Shown: positions 24,429-36,601 of the stretch, in pieces | Layout: every line of letters starts with the position of its first letter | How positions within the stretch are numbered: position 1 is the first letter of the stretch | DNA from: Lichina pygmaea | Lineage: Eukaryota; Ascomycota; Lichinomycetes; Lichinales; Lichinaceae | NCBI GenBank assembly: GCA_963422465.1 | Contig: OY730172.1 | Span: forward strand, 3,720,001 to 3,784,000 | Direction of reading: 5' to 3' | DNA: 64,000 bases | Position numbers and translations under genes: made by a program | Notes under the pieces: generated by a model | The model's database searches: none | What the model was told of the DNA's origin: nothing | The model's input: only the letters and a program-made list of their open reading frames with translations

Positions 24429-26867
24429 TTCACTACTACCACCACCACCACCACCACAACTGGTTCAGATGCCGGGCATGTGAAAAGCTGATACCCACCT
24501 CAAGTCGCGCCATCTCCTCCTTCGCCGCCTCCAGCTCGGCCAGCGCATGGTTCTTCGCCGCGACCAGCTCATCGACCCGCTGGTTGCGTTCCGTCTCGAG
24601 CAACGAGAACCGGTTGTTCGCCGCCTGGTGCTGGTCGAAGTTGGCCGTCAACTGCTCCTCGAGGTCCTCGACGATGCGCGAGCTGATCTGGTACTGTTCG
24701 TTGAGCCGCTCAATCTCCTTGACCGACGACTCGTTGATCGTCGTCAGCTCCTCGATCGTCGCGCGCATCGTTTCGTTCTCGGCCCTGAACCTTCTCAAGT
24801 CGTCCTGCGCCGTCGTCGACAGGGACTCGGCGTCGGTCTTCTGTCGCGCCAACGCTTCGATCTGCGAGCGGACGTTGGTCGCCGCCGTGCCCTCGCCGAG
24901 CACCGAGGCCAGATCCTGCAGGAGGCGAGCTGTTTCGGTGCGAGCTTCGGTCACCTCGGCCTGGAGCGAGCGGATGGCGTCCTCTTGTCTGGAAGCTTGG
25001 TCCTTCAGACGCGTTTCGACCTCGATCTGGGCCGTCTTCTGCAGCTCCTCCAGCTTGCCCTCGTACGAGGCTTGTGTCGCCTTCAGCTCCTCCTCGTGCT
25101 TCCGGATCGTCGCCTCGTGGTCCGCCAGCTGCCGTTCGAGCTCGGCGACGCGACCCCGATGCGAGTCGAGGTCGGCCTCTTTATGTTCGTGCAAGTCTCG
25201 GAGCGTGTCCGCGTGGGCGCGCTCCATCCCGGCGACGCGATTGACGTACGAATCGATCGAGGCGCTGTACTCGTCGACCTTGCGCTGCATCGCGTTAAGC
25301 GTTTCGGTGTGCAGGGCTCTCTCGCGCTTGAGAGTTACGTTGACGTTGTTCTCGCTTCTCTCCGTCTCGTCGTTGTCGTCGTCGTCGTCGTCGTGGTCGG
25401 GCAATTCCCCGACTTCCCGAGCGCCGTCTGGGCTGACGGGTCGCCGCGCCTTGACCCCCTGCATGGCGGCTTCCATCTCCTTGATCGTCGCCTGGAATCT
25501 GCCTTCCGAGCTCTGCATCGACTGCACCGTCGACTGGTGCCGACGTTCCCAGGTCTCGAGCTCGCTCTGAAGCTCGGCAATCTTCTGCCCCTGCTGTGTC
25601 AGACGCTCATCTTTATCCGGTGCGGCGGCGGCGCCGTTGTCGTCGACGACCGGGTTCTTGACCGTCGCGAGGGTCGCTCGGAGCCCTTCGATCTCGGCGA
25701 CGAGCGTCTTCTCGCGGTTCGCCTGCGTCTCCTGGAGGAGGCGCATCTTCTTTTCGCTGTGAAGCAGCTGGTCGCGCATCGTCGACACGACCGAGATGTC
25801 CATCGGCGACGAGTTCTTGAGGCTCGACCTCTCGCGGGTGAGTCCTGAGATGATGGTCATCTTCATCTCCATCTCCTTCTTGACCGTCGCGATGTCGGCC
25901 TCGAGCTCCTGCACCCGCTCCGACCGGGCGTACAGCTCGTGCAGGGCCGTGTTCAGGTTGATCTCAAAGGCCTGTAGCACGTCCGGCCGACCTTCGAGGT
26001 TCTCGGACGCGATGTTCCGCAGCGACGCGAACGAGCGATGCGCGCGATCGACCATCATGACGCCCTGGCTCGACTTCCGGCGGATGATGGGGGTGTGGCC
26101 GTTGGCGGAGCCGTTCATGCGCGCCTTGGAAATCTCCGTCTTGAGCTCCTCCACCTCGTCCAGCACGTCCTGGTGTTGCTCCTGTAGCTTTTCGTAGCGA
26201 TCCTCGAGCTGCGACACGCTCTGTTCCTTCTCCTGGTGCAGTCGCTTGAGGTGGGCCAGCTCCTGCAGCAGCGGCTGCGACGCGTCGAGCGAGGCGGAGG
26301 AAGGGGGAGGCACCTCGAGCGACGACGAAGACGACCGCGGCACGGCCGTCTCGACCTCAGACGGCTCCGTCGTCGTGCTGGGAGACTCCCCAGCCGAGAA
26401 CAACTCCGACGAGAGCGAGCGCGAGGAGGATAGCTGCGCGCCATCCTTGACCTCGTTCGCCCTCGATTCGCCTAAAAAAGAAGAGGGCCGGGTCGAGGCC
26501 GGGGTGGCGAAGACGTCCCGGTTGGCCGGGTGGCGGGCTTCGTCGACCGCGTCCTGGAGTTGGCCGAGCGTGCGCAGGGCGTCCTCGTACTTGGCCGCCA
26601 GCATGTCAAACTCGTTCACGGTGTGGTCGTGCTCGGCACGGAGGTCGATGAGCTCCTGCGTCACCGTCTCGAGCTTCTCGGCGACGTAGTCCGACTGGGC
26701 CGAACTCTGCATCGCGTCCGGCCTCGGTTCGAGCGCGTCGACCACACCAGACGACTGTTGGACCGGCGCAGCTTCTGCCCTTGACGAAGACAACGACGAC
26801 GGGCGCTCGCCGGCCACTTGCGTCCCACCGCGGCTCGTCCGCCGTTCGGCGGCGGCGGCGGCGGCGG

Positions 26868-26898
<31 letters not shown>

Positions 26899-29670
26899 TC
26901 CTCCTCGTGGTCGAGCGGTCGAGGGGCGAGAGGCCGACGGCTCGGTGGCTCGATCGGCCGCATCTTTGCCGTCCGCGTCGGCGGGGGTGGAGGTGGGGAC
27001 ACCGCGGGGGTTCGAGGGCTTCGTTCCCGGTAACGACGACGGCGACGACGACGAGGCAGGATCGAGCTCCTGCATGAGGGCGTCGAGCTTGCCCAGACTC
27101 CGCTGGCGCTCGATGACGTGCTCGAGCCGGTCGATCTCGCGTTGCATGAGCTCGGCGTCCTGGTCAGCCTCGGCGAGACGCTCCTCGAGGGTCGAGATGT
27201 AATCCTCGCAGCTGGCCTCGTTCTCGCGGACCCGAGCGATCTCCTTGCGCAGCTCGACCACGATGGCCGCGTTCTTCTCCTCGCCCGAAGTGTGGCCGTC
27301 GAGCTTCGCCTCGAGCTCGTTCAGGTAGTTCTCGGTGCTCGCCTCGCGGTCGAGCATCTTCTGAAGGCGCGACTCGAGCTGGTGGTTGACCGTCTCGGCG
27401 TAGGCGCACCGGCTCTCCTTCTCGAGCAGATCGGCCTCGGTGTTGGACAGCGACGAGCGCGTCTGGGACAGGGAGCCCTCAAGGCTCTGGATCGTCTTCT
27501 CGTACTCGAGTAGCACCTGCTCGACGGCGTCCGAGAAGGAGTCGGACCGCTTGAGCCGCTCGAGCGCCTCGGCGCCTCCGCCGCTCGCGACGTCGCCTTG
27601 GCCGTTCGGATCCTGGGCCCTCGCAATCTCCGAGATGATCCTCGCGTGACGCTGGCCCAAGGCGGAGTAGCTCTCCTGCAGGTCGAGCAGTTGGTTCTGC
27701 AGCTCGACCTCGCGCTCGTGCTGCCTCTCGGCGCGCGCCTGCGACGTCTCGGTGGTGGTGGTGGTGGCGGCGGCGGCGGTGGCGGAGCGGTTGTCGCCGC
27801 GTTCGGCGTTTCGCACGCGTTCACGCAGGAAGGCCATCTCGGCGCGGAGACGGTCGATGACGGCCTGCTTGTCGGCGTCGTCCGAGACCTGCTGGATCTG
27901 CGGCTTGCTCTGGATGGCGCGGGCGCGCTGGGCGTACTGCACCGTGTTGAGCGTCTCGCTGAGGTGAAACTCGGCCGGGGTGACGCAGGCGACCATGTAG
28001 GTCACGGCGTTGCCGCCGAGCGAGTCCTGCAGGATCCTGGTGAGCTTCGAATCTCGGTAGGACACGTGCGATCCAGCGTGACGCGACGAGAGCTGCGAGA
28101 TGACCTTGCCGAGGCTCGCTAGACCGGCGTTGATCGAGATGCCCTCTCGAGCGCGTTCGCCTTGCGCTCCGGTGTTCTAGGGTGCCGCAGAGTGTCAGCC
28201 CGTGGTCGTCAGAGCCCCCCCCCCCCCCCCCCCCCCCAACTCCCGTTCGTGTTCTTCCACACCCCATTCCCCCCCCCCCCCCCCCCCCGGGTATACATTC
28301 GCCAAACTCACCTTGAGGCGTTCGCTGCCGGCCAGATCGACAAAGTGCAGCTTGCTGTCGATGGTGATCCAGCCGTCGGAGCCGCTCATGGCCTCGAGCG
28401 GCATGGATCGACGCTTGTCGCGCGGGGCGATCGTCGTCGTCGTCGTCGTCGCGGTCGCGGAGCGGTCCTTCCGCTGGACGAGGTTCAGGCTGAAGATGGC
28501 GTGAGAGCGCGACGACTGAGCGTTGATCGCCGTGGCGTCGGTCTGGCGGATGGACGAGCCAAAGTTGAGGGCGTTGAGGAGGTCGTCGATCGAGTTGATG
28601 GCGACCTGGTGCAGGCCGGTCAGCAGGATGCGTCCCCGGACGTCCTCGCGGATGATGACGGCGCTCCGTTCGGACGGCGCCATCGACTCGGGCAGCAGCA
28701 GATCGCGCAGCTGTTCGTTGTAGATCTCGACGTAGGTCGCCTTCAGGGTCCAGCCACGCTCGGCCGCCTGATACCTCGTCGGAGATGGCGTGACCATCGA
28801 GTAGCGTTGCGGCGCACGGAGGCCACCGGTCGTGTGGGTACGGTCGTCGGGCGCCTTGGCGAGCTTGGCGAAAAGCGCCGCCGCAGCGCGAGGGATGATA
28901 CCTGCCGGTCATGGCCCTTTCCGTCAGCCTGCGATCGTCGGCGCCGGGCCGGGCTTCGATGCTCCCGGCCAGCGCGACGCGCTAGGGGACGGACGTCGGG
29001 AGGTTGTGTTTGTCGGGAGAGGGGGGGGGGGGGGGGGGGGGGGGGCAGCGTACCCATCCGACGCGGATCGTTTTGCTCGCGGGGACCCGAGGTGCCCATC
29101 GTGTGAGACTTTCCGGACCCCGATTGACCGTACGCCAGCAACGAGACGTTGTAGCCCTCGACAAAGGCGTCGATGCTGTCGCTGAGGTAGTCCCACATGC
29201 CCTCCTGCTTGACATCCTCGCCGAAGACGCGGTCGAAGACGAAGAGCTTGCGGCCCTGGGGCGCTTCGACGGCCAAGCTCGTCGGGGAGGTGACGTGCGC
29301 GATGGACCGTTGGAAGCGTTGCGGGATGAGGTCGAAGCCCGGGTCGGACGGGCCCAGCGGCGGCCGGATCCTGATGGCTGTGTGCGCGGAACGGTCAGCA
29401 CGTGAGGCCTTGGTTCGATGGGCCGATCGCGTCGTCGACGTGCAGGTCGCCGAGCGCGCGTCGGCGGCCCGGTGGCCCGGACGACCGGACGTCAACGATA
29501 GAGTACGCACCCACTCTGACCGAGGTCTTGACATCGTCGTCCGATTCGCGACTGCCACCGCCTTGCTTGCTGCACGAGCTCGTGCGGCTTTCACTCCTGT
29601 TCGGCCGGATCATGGCGCTCACCGGCCTCGGCGGACCGTAGGCCGGCGACAGCGGCGGCGACGCCGCCAT
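23785..29670 (-). CDS. Kinesin with long coiled coil, kinesin-4 (KIF4/KIF21)-like
   Basis: Exons 29670-29511, 29377-29054, 28901-28312, 28176-24499 and 24366-23785 give 1777 residues. The motor (about residues 50-440) has the P-loop [14 protein letters not shown] (near 135-148), switch [14 protein letters not shown], switch [14 protein letters not shown] and [19 protein letters not shown]. Splicing creates [27 protein letters not shown] and [18 protein letters not shown], all conserved in the family. The rest is heptad-rich coiled coil broken by Ser/Pro and Asp-rich inserts, ending in [11 protein letters not shown]. An N-terminal motor implies plus-end movement along microtubules; the cargo is unknown. 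Assignment to kinesin-4 rests on motor similarity and length, so the subfamily is less certain than the kinesin call. Introns contain C/G homopolymers and an ACG microsatellite. Confidence 0.9.
28215..28288 (+). repeat. Two C homopolymers in a kinesin intron
   Basis: Runs of 23 C (28215-28237) and 20 C (28269-28288) lie in the 135-nt intron 28311-28177, so the pre-mRNA carries two long G runs about 30 nt apart. Confidence 0.9.
29021..29045 (+). repeat. G homopolymer in a kinesin intron
   Basis: A run of 25 G lies in the intron 29053-28902, eight bases from the splice donor; the transcript carries it as C. Confidence 0.9.
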
Positions 29671-32600
29671 GGCGACAGGTGACTGCTGCGTCGGTCGTGC
29701 CGCGTCGTGTCGTCAGACGATGGGGGCGTTCTGAGCGTTCATCCTCTCGGGCGAGAGGGTCGTGTCGAGGAGGCTCAAAACGATAACGGCTCAACGTCCG
29801 GGCCCACGGACGTGCGTGTGTGACGTCGGTGACACGAGGGCGAGGGCGAGACACGAAGTCTCGGACGAAGGCTGATCCCTGGGTTCAGGATAGATCGGAC
29901 CGATGCCGGTATTGACGCTTGCACATGGACGGGGTCGTGCGACGTCGATAGACAAGCAAGGGGGCCCGGGTGGAGACCGACGTTGCCTGTAGAACCAGAC
30001 GGGAAGACGTGAGATGGGATGGCGGGAGCGAGAGATGTCGGTTCTCGGGTTTGATCTTGTCGATGTTGATGATGCTGATGATGCTGATGACGATGATGGA
30101 TCGATCTGTGGGCGGGTGGATGGATGGATGGCGAGTGGACTGTCCGGTCGCGATCGCAGTCTATGGCTGTCTGGGGGAAGAAGCGTGGCGTGATGTTCCG
30201 AACCCGCCGTGGCCCCCCGATCGGAGGACCGACCGAGAAAAAAAGGAGGCTCTTTCTCCTTCTCGATCTCTTTTTTGTTTCCTCGGGCCGCTATCCTGGG
30301 GGCCGTGTCCCCACGTTGTCCTCCGGCTACTTCGTTGTCGGTCGCTGTCGTCGTCGCTATCGTCGTCGTCGTCGTCGTCGTCGTCGTCGGCCTGTCAGGC
30401 CTTGTCGCTTGTCTGTCGTCTCATATCCGACAGACCTCCTACCCATTCGGTCTCTTTTTCTCTCCCCAAACGTCGGACATCAAACACGGCCATCCAGATG
30501 CTGTGACACAGCCTATGCGTGGTGGTCGGCTGGGGTGCAGTAATACCACCGGGGGTGCATATGTAAGCCAGACACGGCGCGAGGGGGTTGATGGCAAGGC
30601 CGACAGGCCCATTGGGAGGTGCTAGGCCGCTGTAATTACTGAGCGTCGGCCCTATTTTTCCCGCGCTCGACCGAAAGGCGTTGCTGGTGCTAGTGGCTGT
30701 TAGTACATACAGTAATGCAAGGTTAGTGCCTAAAGCAACGGCAGGTGCTGTTGCACCGGATTTTAGGTGGCAACTTAATCAGGCATTTACTTTACCAAGG
30801 CTCTACTTCGTCTTTCTTTTTCGAGATTCCGATTTTCGAATTGGCATTTTCATTCTGATTCCCCTTTCGTCCAACGTCTTTTTGATGCGAAAGAAGTGTT
30901 CTATGGCAAGGGTATCACTCTACTTCTGAAAGCAAGCCATCACGCCCGTGGATGCACAAAACTAGCGATCCTCGGCCAGCCCGTGGGGAAAACTCCGTGG
31001 GCCAGCCTGGAATAGAATTGTTGGTTTATAGGTCGTCGCCCACGGTCGTGCAGCTGTCACCGTCTTCATGGTCGGAGAGCAGACGTCCGGATATCGAGAT
31101 GGACGATCCACCCTGGACCTGACACGCCTGGATATCTCATAGAGTGCTGACATGCAGCATCCTCTTCCGCAGCCGGCTTAGTATCCTCGCGTAGCGTTTC
31201 GACGATGGAAGGTTCCAAAGACGAGCAGCTCGCAAGGTCAAGTCTTCCTGGCTTCGTCGACGCCTACAGCCTATATGCTGGCGTACCTGGCTTGCGCCCT
31301 AGCCTTTGCCGTACCTATACGGAGTACTCTGTATATCAGTAGCTATCGCAAGCCATCGACCTCTCCCCTGAGGGCGTGGGAGTGAGTGGGTTTTGCCCGT
31401 CGGACGATATACCATACCGGTACTTACGTACCGTACTGATATCCAGCCCTCGAAGCCCAGTGCATAGACCGTTAGCCTCCGACGACAGCGCAGACAAAAA
31501 TTGCAACTGAACCATTCTAATAAAGAAAGAGCGAAAGAAAAAAAAACAAAAAGGGACCAAGCCGATGAATCCTCAGCCAGGGATCCATAGATTAATCGTT
31601 GATCCCCCTCGTCCCAGAGACGAAGGGATTCGACCCCTCGCTAAATACTGGTACGGTGGGACGACACAAGTCTGCGTACCGCCTGGTCCAAAAGGTACTT
31701 TGAGCAGGCTCTGCAAGTTTTACAAGTACGATCGATGGAAGTGTGACGGCACACGTGAAGAACACCGAGTTTGTCGCATTACTTATGATCGCAGCAGCGT
31801 AGGGACGTACTTCCGTACTCAGACTTGTGTCGTGACACTGTACTCCCGTACTTCCGTACGTCCAGTATGTACGAGTACCGTAGCCCCCGCTGCCCCGTCG
31901 TCGGAAATCCACCCTCACCCAGTCCCCCGGTCCCCGAGTTGCTCTCCTACGGGGATACTTGTCGCATGCATGCCCTGCACCGTAGCCGCGCGTAGTAGCA
32001 ATGCGTGACTTTCTTCCTTTTCCTCATCGCTGTTTCAGACGTTGCGCAACCGAAAAGAGTGAGGGAGGGACGGAGGGGAGGGGGACTCTACGTAAGTAGT
32101 AGACTTGTGGATGTAGCGTACGTACGAGTAGGCGTGGTAGGATACTGTGTATACGTACGTACAGTGTGTACGTTACGTACAACACATGATCTCCTGCGCT
32201 CCTTCCTCAACAACATCAACGGCATCATCGATATTATCCCGAGGCTGATGTTGGTACCGTATGTGTGTGCAAAGATAGAGGAGGGTGCTTCGTACCTGAC
32301 GTACAGTATGTAGCGCTGTGTCAGCGCGTGCCAAGATCTGACACCAACCTGCCTCAGCCAGTGTCACCAACGACATTCAGAGCACTTGCTGTAACTTGGC
32401 TGAGCTCACTCCTGGTTTCTCCGTGCCCCTCGGCTTCTTCCATCTTCCTGGCGTTGTAGTTGCTTCTCAGGACCCGGGCTCCTGTTGTTTATAAATGCAC
32501 TCAGTTGTACTAGCGAGGGTGCGCTAGGTCAGTCTGTGGGCAGCATGATCTCGTCAGGTCACCCCAGACAACAGCAACAGATGATACTCTTGTCCTTACT

Positions 32601-32786
32601 TTGTCCCACAGCCGTGTTTCTGATCAGCATGGTGTCTCTTTGGGGGGTGGTGTTGTACGGTTGGTGATGGGCACGACGTGTTGACACGGCAAGTTTTCGA
32701 TAATACCGCTATCGTTCAAACATTATGGCCGGGGATATTCACGGCAGCTGGACACATGTCGTAGTCGCCAGTAGGTAGGTGATCCT
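29671..32786. other. Gene-poor region upstream of the kinesin
   Basis: The first part is the kinesin promoter side, with a TGATGA tract near 30062-30095 and a GTC microsatellite near 30345-30390. GTAC-rich palindromes are dense at 31405-31440, 31800-31870 and 32090-32180. Part of 31726-31787 recurs at 46357-46418. Short ORFs (for example 30681-30929 and 31565-32008) show no recognisable product. Confidence 0.45.
31726..31787. repeat. Dispersed repeat fragment, copy 1
   Basis: GTACGATCGATGGA and GTTTGTCGCATTACTTATG occur here 43 bases apart (start to start). The same two words with exactly the same spacing occur at 46357-46418, so this is a diverged dispersed repeat, not chance. Confidence 0.7.
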
Positions 32787-33233
32787 CGATATAGCAGGTG
32801 GTATGGTATGGTATGGTATTCCTACTCCGTTTCAGAACTAGCTACGTACTGGCTAGACTATGCCGGGAACACTGTGTAGCTGTATAATAAGGAAAACCTC
32901 TGGGCCCTAGAGCTGCGAGGTCAAAGAATCTCTGGACTCCAGGGCCCGAAGGGCGAAAAACCTCGTTGTCCCACACACCTCGGAAGGCGGTAAGCTGCTG
33001 GGGTAACAATAGAACACAAGAGGAGGTCTGTAGCAGCAGAACCTTGGGATCCCCTATTCAGGGAGTGATGGTGTCGGGAGGGGTGGGGCTGGTGCTGGTG
33101 TTGCTGGGGCCGCTGTGGAGGGTGCTGACGCTGTGATAGTGTGTAGCTGTGACATCATGATCGTACGCTGGCCAGGTAGCTGAGTCCTCACAGACCCCCG
33201 TCGCTTTCGGCCTTTTGGGACGATATAGCAGGT
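32787..33233 (-). mobile_element. SINE-like element, copy B, with 13-bp flanking direct repeats
   Basis: A 421-bp unit (32800-33220) similar to 11861-12330 is bounded by CGATATAGCAGGT at 32787-32799 and again at 33221-33233. Read on the minus strand, it starts TCCCAAAAGGCCG and ends in four ATACC-type units next to the duplication. A target duplication of this length plus a short simple-repeat tail fits a retroposed non-autonomous element. It has no long ORF, and I could not find convincing Pol III A and B boxes. Confidence 0.6.
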
Positions 33234-35210
33234 ACCCTCCAACAAGATCTGGCCTTTCCGTTGAATGAGCTATCCCATGTGTTCTCAGCTTTGCCGCCTA
33301 TGTACGATGGCCCTTGTCGTGCAGGCTAGCGTCTCCTTGTGGCTGTCCTTCAACTTGTGGTATCCTGGCCTCTCCACGTCTTGTCCGTCAAGATCTTGTT
33401 CTGGCGGATAGATTTTCAGCTTGACATGGTTGTGACGGGCATAACTGTCGACCCCCGACTCTCGGGCAACGACGTGCGCAGTTCTTGTCTGGACTTTGCG
33501 TCATCTGGTATCCACATCGGTGCGGTCAGAACTGACTACAGTCTTCCAAGGTTCCTCGGGCAAGTCTTCGGGTCTCCCTAGCTGATTGCAGCTGTGCAAC
33601 TGGCAAGCATTTTTCGATAAAGACATGGCTTTTCCGTCAAACAAGCTACTTGGTGCGCCCCCAGTCTTGTCGGCTGCGCACCACATTGACCTTGTCGGGA
33701 GGCACACCATTGTAGTTATCATCGGCTTTACCGAGGATGGATCCTGATCTTCACAGCTCGTCCCTGGGAATCCTTTTCATGTACATAGCTAGCTCCACAT
33801 ATGCCTGGTAGGCATGGCGGGTTACCCTCAATCGTCAGGATCAATACCTGATGGTGTTGGAATCAGCACAGTCAGGATTTTCTGGGGTTTTCCTCAGTTT
33901 GCAAAAGGGGGGGGGAGGTCTTCGGGCTCCTTCGGTGGCGATTCCACAGCCAAAAACATGGTCGTATTGATTGTATCCTTGTCAGTCAGCTTACCACCTC
34001 TTGGTGTTTCCCTGCTCGTAGTAAGGCCCTAGTCTCGGACAAGCATTGGTCCCTTGGTCGGCTCTTTATCCTCGACGGGTTTTAGTTCTCGTGGCTTGCC
34101 ATGATTGGCGTACCTTGCGTCAGGTATGTCACCGACCATCTCTTCATCTTCGACTCTTGGTTGAGAGGGTCCTTTGCCAGCTGGCACGTTGCTTTCGAGA
34201 GGCTTCAGTTCACCTACTGTTTCGCCGGTCGACTTTTGGTTACTGACAGGCTCCACATCACCATTCAGCTTTTTCGTCTTCGACAGGCGTCGATTCCTCC
34301 TCCTCGACAAGCCTCGGCCCGTCTACTTTCACAAGCCCTGATACTCCTGCTTCGACAGGCACCGGCCCTTGTGCCCCGCTATCGGCCAGTCTGTCACCCC
34401 TGATGTACATTGTACGAGGTACCTCGCCGGTCAGCTTGTTGTCATCAGTCTTCAGTTCTGAAATTCCACCAGCTGATTTCCCCTGCCACCTCTTGTGTGG
34501 ACATGGTGATTTTAGCTGGCTCAACAGGAGTTTCTCCGTGCACTTGCGGCAATACCCTAAGCCAAGATTCGTAGATGAGAGAATGCAACTGACACATGAT
34601 CGTGGTGCCAGAGCTTCGGAGGACTAGTCAGGGGCGTAAGGTTAGTCGGGGCTGTGGTATGTCAGGGTGCTGTAGTAGTTTGGCCGGCGTCGCGGGTGAG
34701 GCCAGTGCTCGCAGTGGCAGAGGAGCTCTCGGAGCTCTGTAGGTTTAGTTAGGGGTGTAGAATTGGATCGAGTTGTAACCTGTGATAGCCCTGCTGGCCA
34801 TGGCCGCTCCAGCCTCCACAGCTCATGTCGTTGCTGCGGGGAGGTGGAGGGTTGTAGTCATAGCCGTCATTCCCGGAAGGAGTGTCATATCCAGCAGCAT
34901 GATAGTCTTCGTACTGGTCATCTTCGGGATGATCGTAGCTGTTCCGTCAGTCGTCTGTGATTTCGTGCCAATCATTCTCATCTTGCGGATAGCCATCGCA
35001 CTGCTCTTCTTCGTACTGATCATCTTCGCCATACCCGTGGCCGTAGGAGCTATACTCCTTGTTGATGCTGTAGGCTACGTGAGGCTGCCTAAGACAATGT
35101 GGTACTACTCTGCCACGTCGGTGGTCAAAGCTGGCTCTTGCGGGGAATCCAGTGCGGCTGTACCCACGATCGTACCGTTCGTCCGTGTCGTAGTTCCTTG
35201 GCCGAGTGCC
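33234..35210 (-). pseudogene. Decayed coding sequence (one or more pseudogenes)
   Basis: Several minus-strand stretches look coding but are interrupted. From 35210 to 34750 one frame rich in Tyr, Asp and Gly (SSYGHGYGEDDQYEEE, HPEDDQYEDYHAAGYD) is broken only by a TGA at 34949-34947. From 34524 to 34029 two frames continue each other after a shift near 34258-34310 (PVPVEAGVSGLVKVDGPRLV, then GELKPLESNVPAGKG and RELKPVEDKEPTK). Around 33722-33250, SSLFDGKAMS and a diverged SSFNGKAR suggest an internal repeat. I recognise no family. Real exons with unrecognised introns remain possible. Confidence 0.4.
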
Positions 35211-36601
35211 CTAGACTCTTCTCCACGGGGGGCCGGCCCGCTTGGCCTTGGTTCATCATGGATCGTGGCGTTAGGGTACCAAGCACAGTAATGTTCGAGA
35301 GTATGAGAAAGCAACTGGTCGAAGACAAACCACGAAAGTAGATAAGAAGACGTTCCAGAAGTTGAAGATACGGGCAAGATTCATGGAAGCTTGAACAGTT
35401 CAACTGTCTTCTGCCGGCTTGGCAATGAGACTGGGTTTCAATGGCCTTGAAAAACTGGGGTCTCTCAGGCCATTCTCCTAGGATGTTCTCCCAGGATGTT
35501 TTCCTGAGATGTTCTCCTGGGGGCCTCGATGACCTCAATACTCCGGGGAGGTCATGGCCCTTGTGACTGAGTTAGCCAGCAAAGCTTGATGGCCTGCGAT
35601 CTCTGGGACATCGAGGTCCTTGTAGACTCAGTGGCCTGGGTAGACTTATTGGCCTGAACTGTGTAGAGGCTCGGAGGCTGAAATCATCTCGGGAGTGGGG
35701 AGGGGGGACTGTTGCGGCCGCAGGGCTGAGCCTGGCTTAGTCAGTAGTGTTAGTCAGCTGGATAAGGGGCCATATAGCCCTCGGGTCCGAGAGGGCATCA
35801 ATGACAACCATCTTCTCTCCGCTCAGAGCAGGCCATTGCCTTGTAGCTCCAGCAGGGACGCTGAATCAGCCTCCGTTAGGCGCGAAAAGCATGCAGTGCT
35901 TTCCAATACAGTTCCAAGTGCGGAACTACTCTGTACACAAACACTCTAAATATGCAAGTGCTGGGTTGAGATGCCTGCCTGTGACAGAGTATACGTACAG
36001 TATTCACGGAACTACACATCTATACTCTTACCTCTTGCACAAGTCCATGCCAACAACACTGTTGGTACCTGTAGATGTGTTGTAACAAGAGTCACCAGAC
36101 TCCAAATCCAACACTCTGTCACTTGAAATTTATATTTTTCAGAAACATCAAATTGATTCAATTATAGTTTCTGTTCAACAACACGAACCAAGTAAACTAA
36201 GCTAAGTAGGTTGCCCTGACACTGACCAACAATTTCTTGTGTGGAAAATTATAGATGGAGAAATCATTGACAAAGAAAGAGAGAAAAGAAGAGAGTGATG
36301 AGTGAGCAAGTTACTGTGAATGAGATAAGTCCTGAATTTTAGGCAGACAAGAGAGATTTTTTGGGGAGGGAAATGGAGAGGAAAGGATAGAGAGGGAAAG
36401 GGAAGGGGAGTGGGGGCAAGAAAGAAGGGGAATAAGGTGAGAAGAAAATGTCGTTCAGAGAAACAAACACCCAGTCGAGAAAAAAAAAAAATGGACATGG
36501 CGGGCGTGAAGAGACGCAAAAGACCAAAAGGAAGAACGAGTAGCAGTACCAGCAGAACACCAACTCCCACTTCCAGCTTGTCCAACAGCAGAGAGATAAT
36601 T
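35211..36601. other. Intergenic, DENN gene 3' flank
   Basis: This holds short-period sequence near 35460-35560 (GATGTTCTCC-type units) and an AT-richer stretch from 36100. No gene is supported; ORFs are short and featureless. Confidence 0.4.

Noticed and set aside
24547-25848. 433-codon plus-strand ORF
   Set aside because: Antisense shadow of the kinesin coiled coil, driven by high GC and codon bias.
31620-31650. tRNA-like B-box on the minus strand (GGGTCGAATCCC)
   Set aside because: It lacks a proper T-loop GTTCGAATC, and I could not fold an acceptor stem or find an A-box.
34782-35291. 169-codon plus-strand ORF that looks like a hydrophobic membrane protein
   Set aside because: It is the antisense of the Tyr/Asp/Gly-rich minus frame; GAC/GAT codons reversed give Val/Ile, which explains the hydrophobicity.
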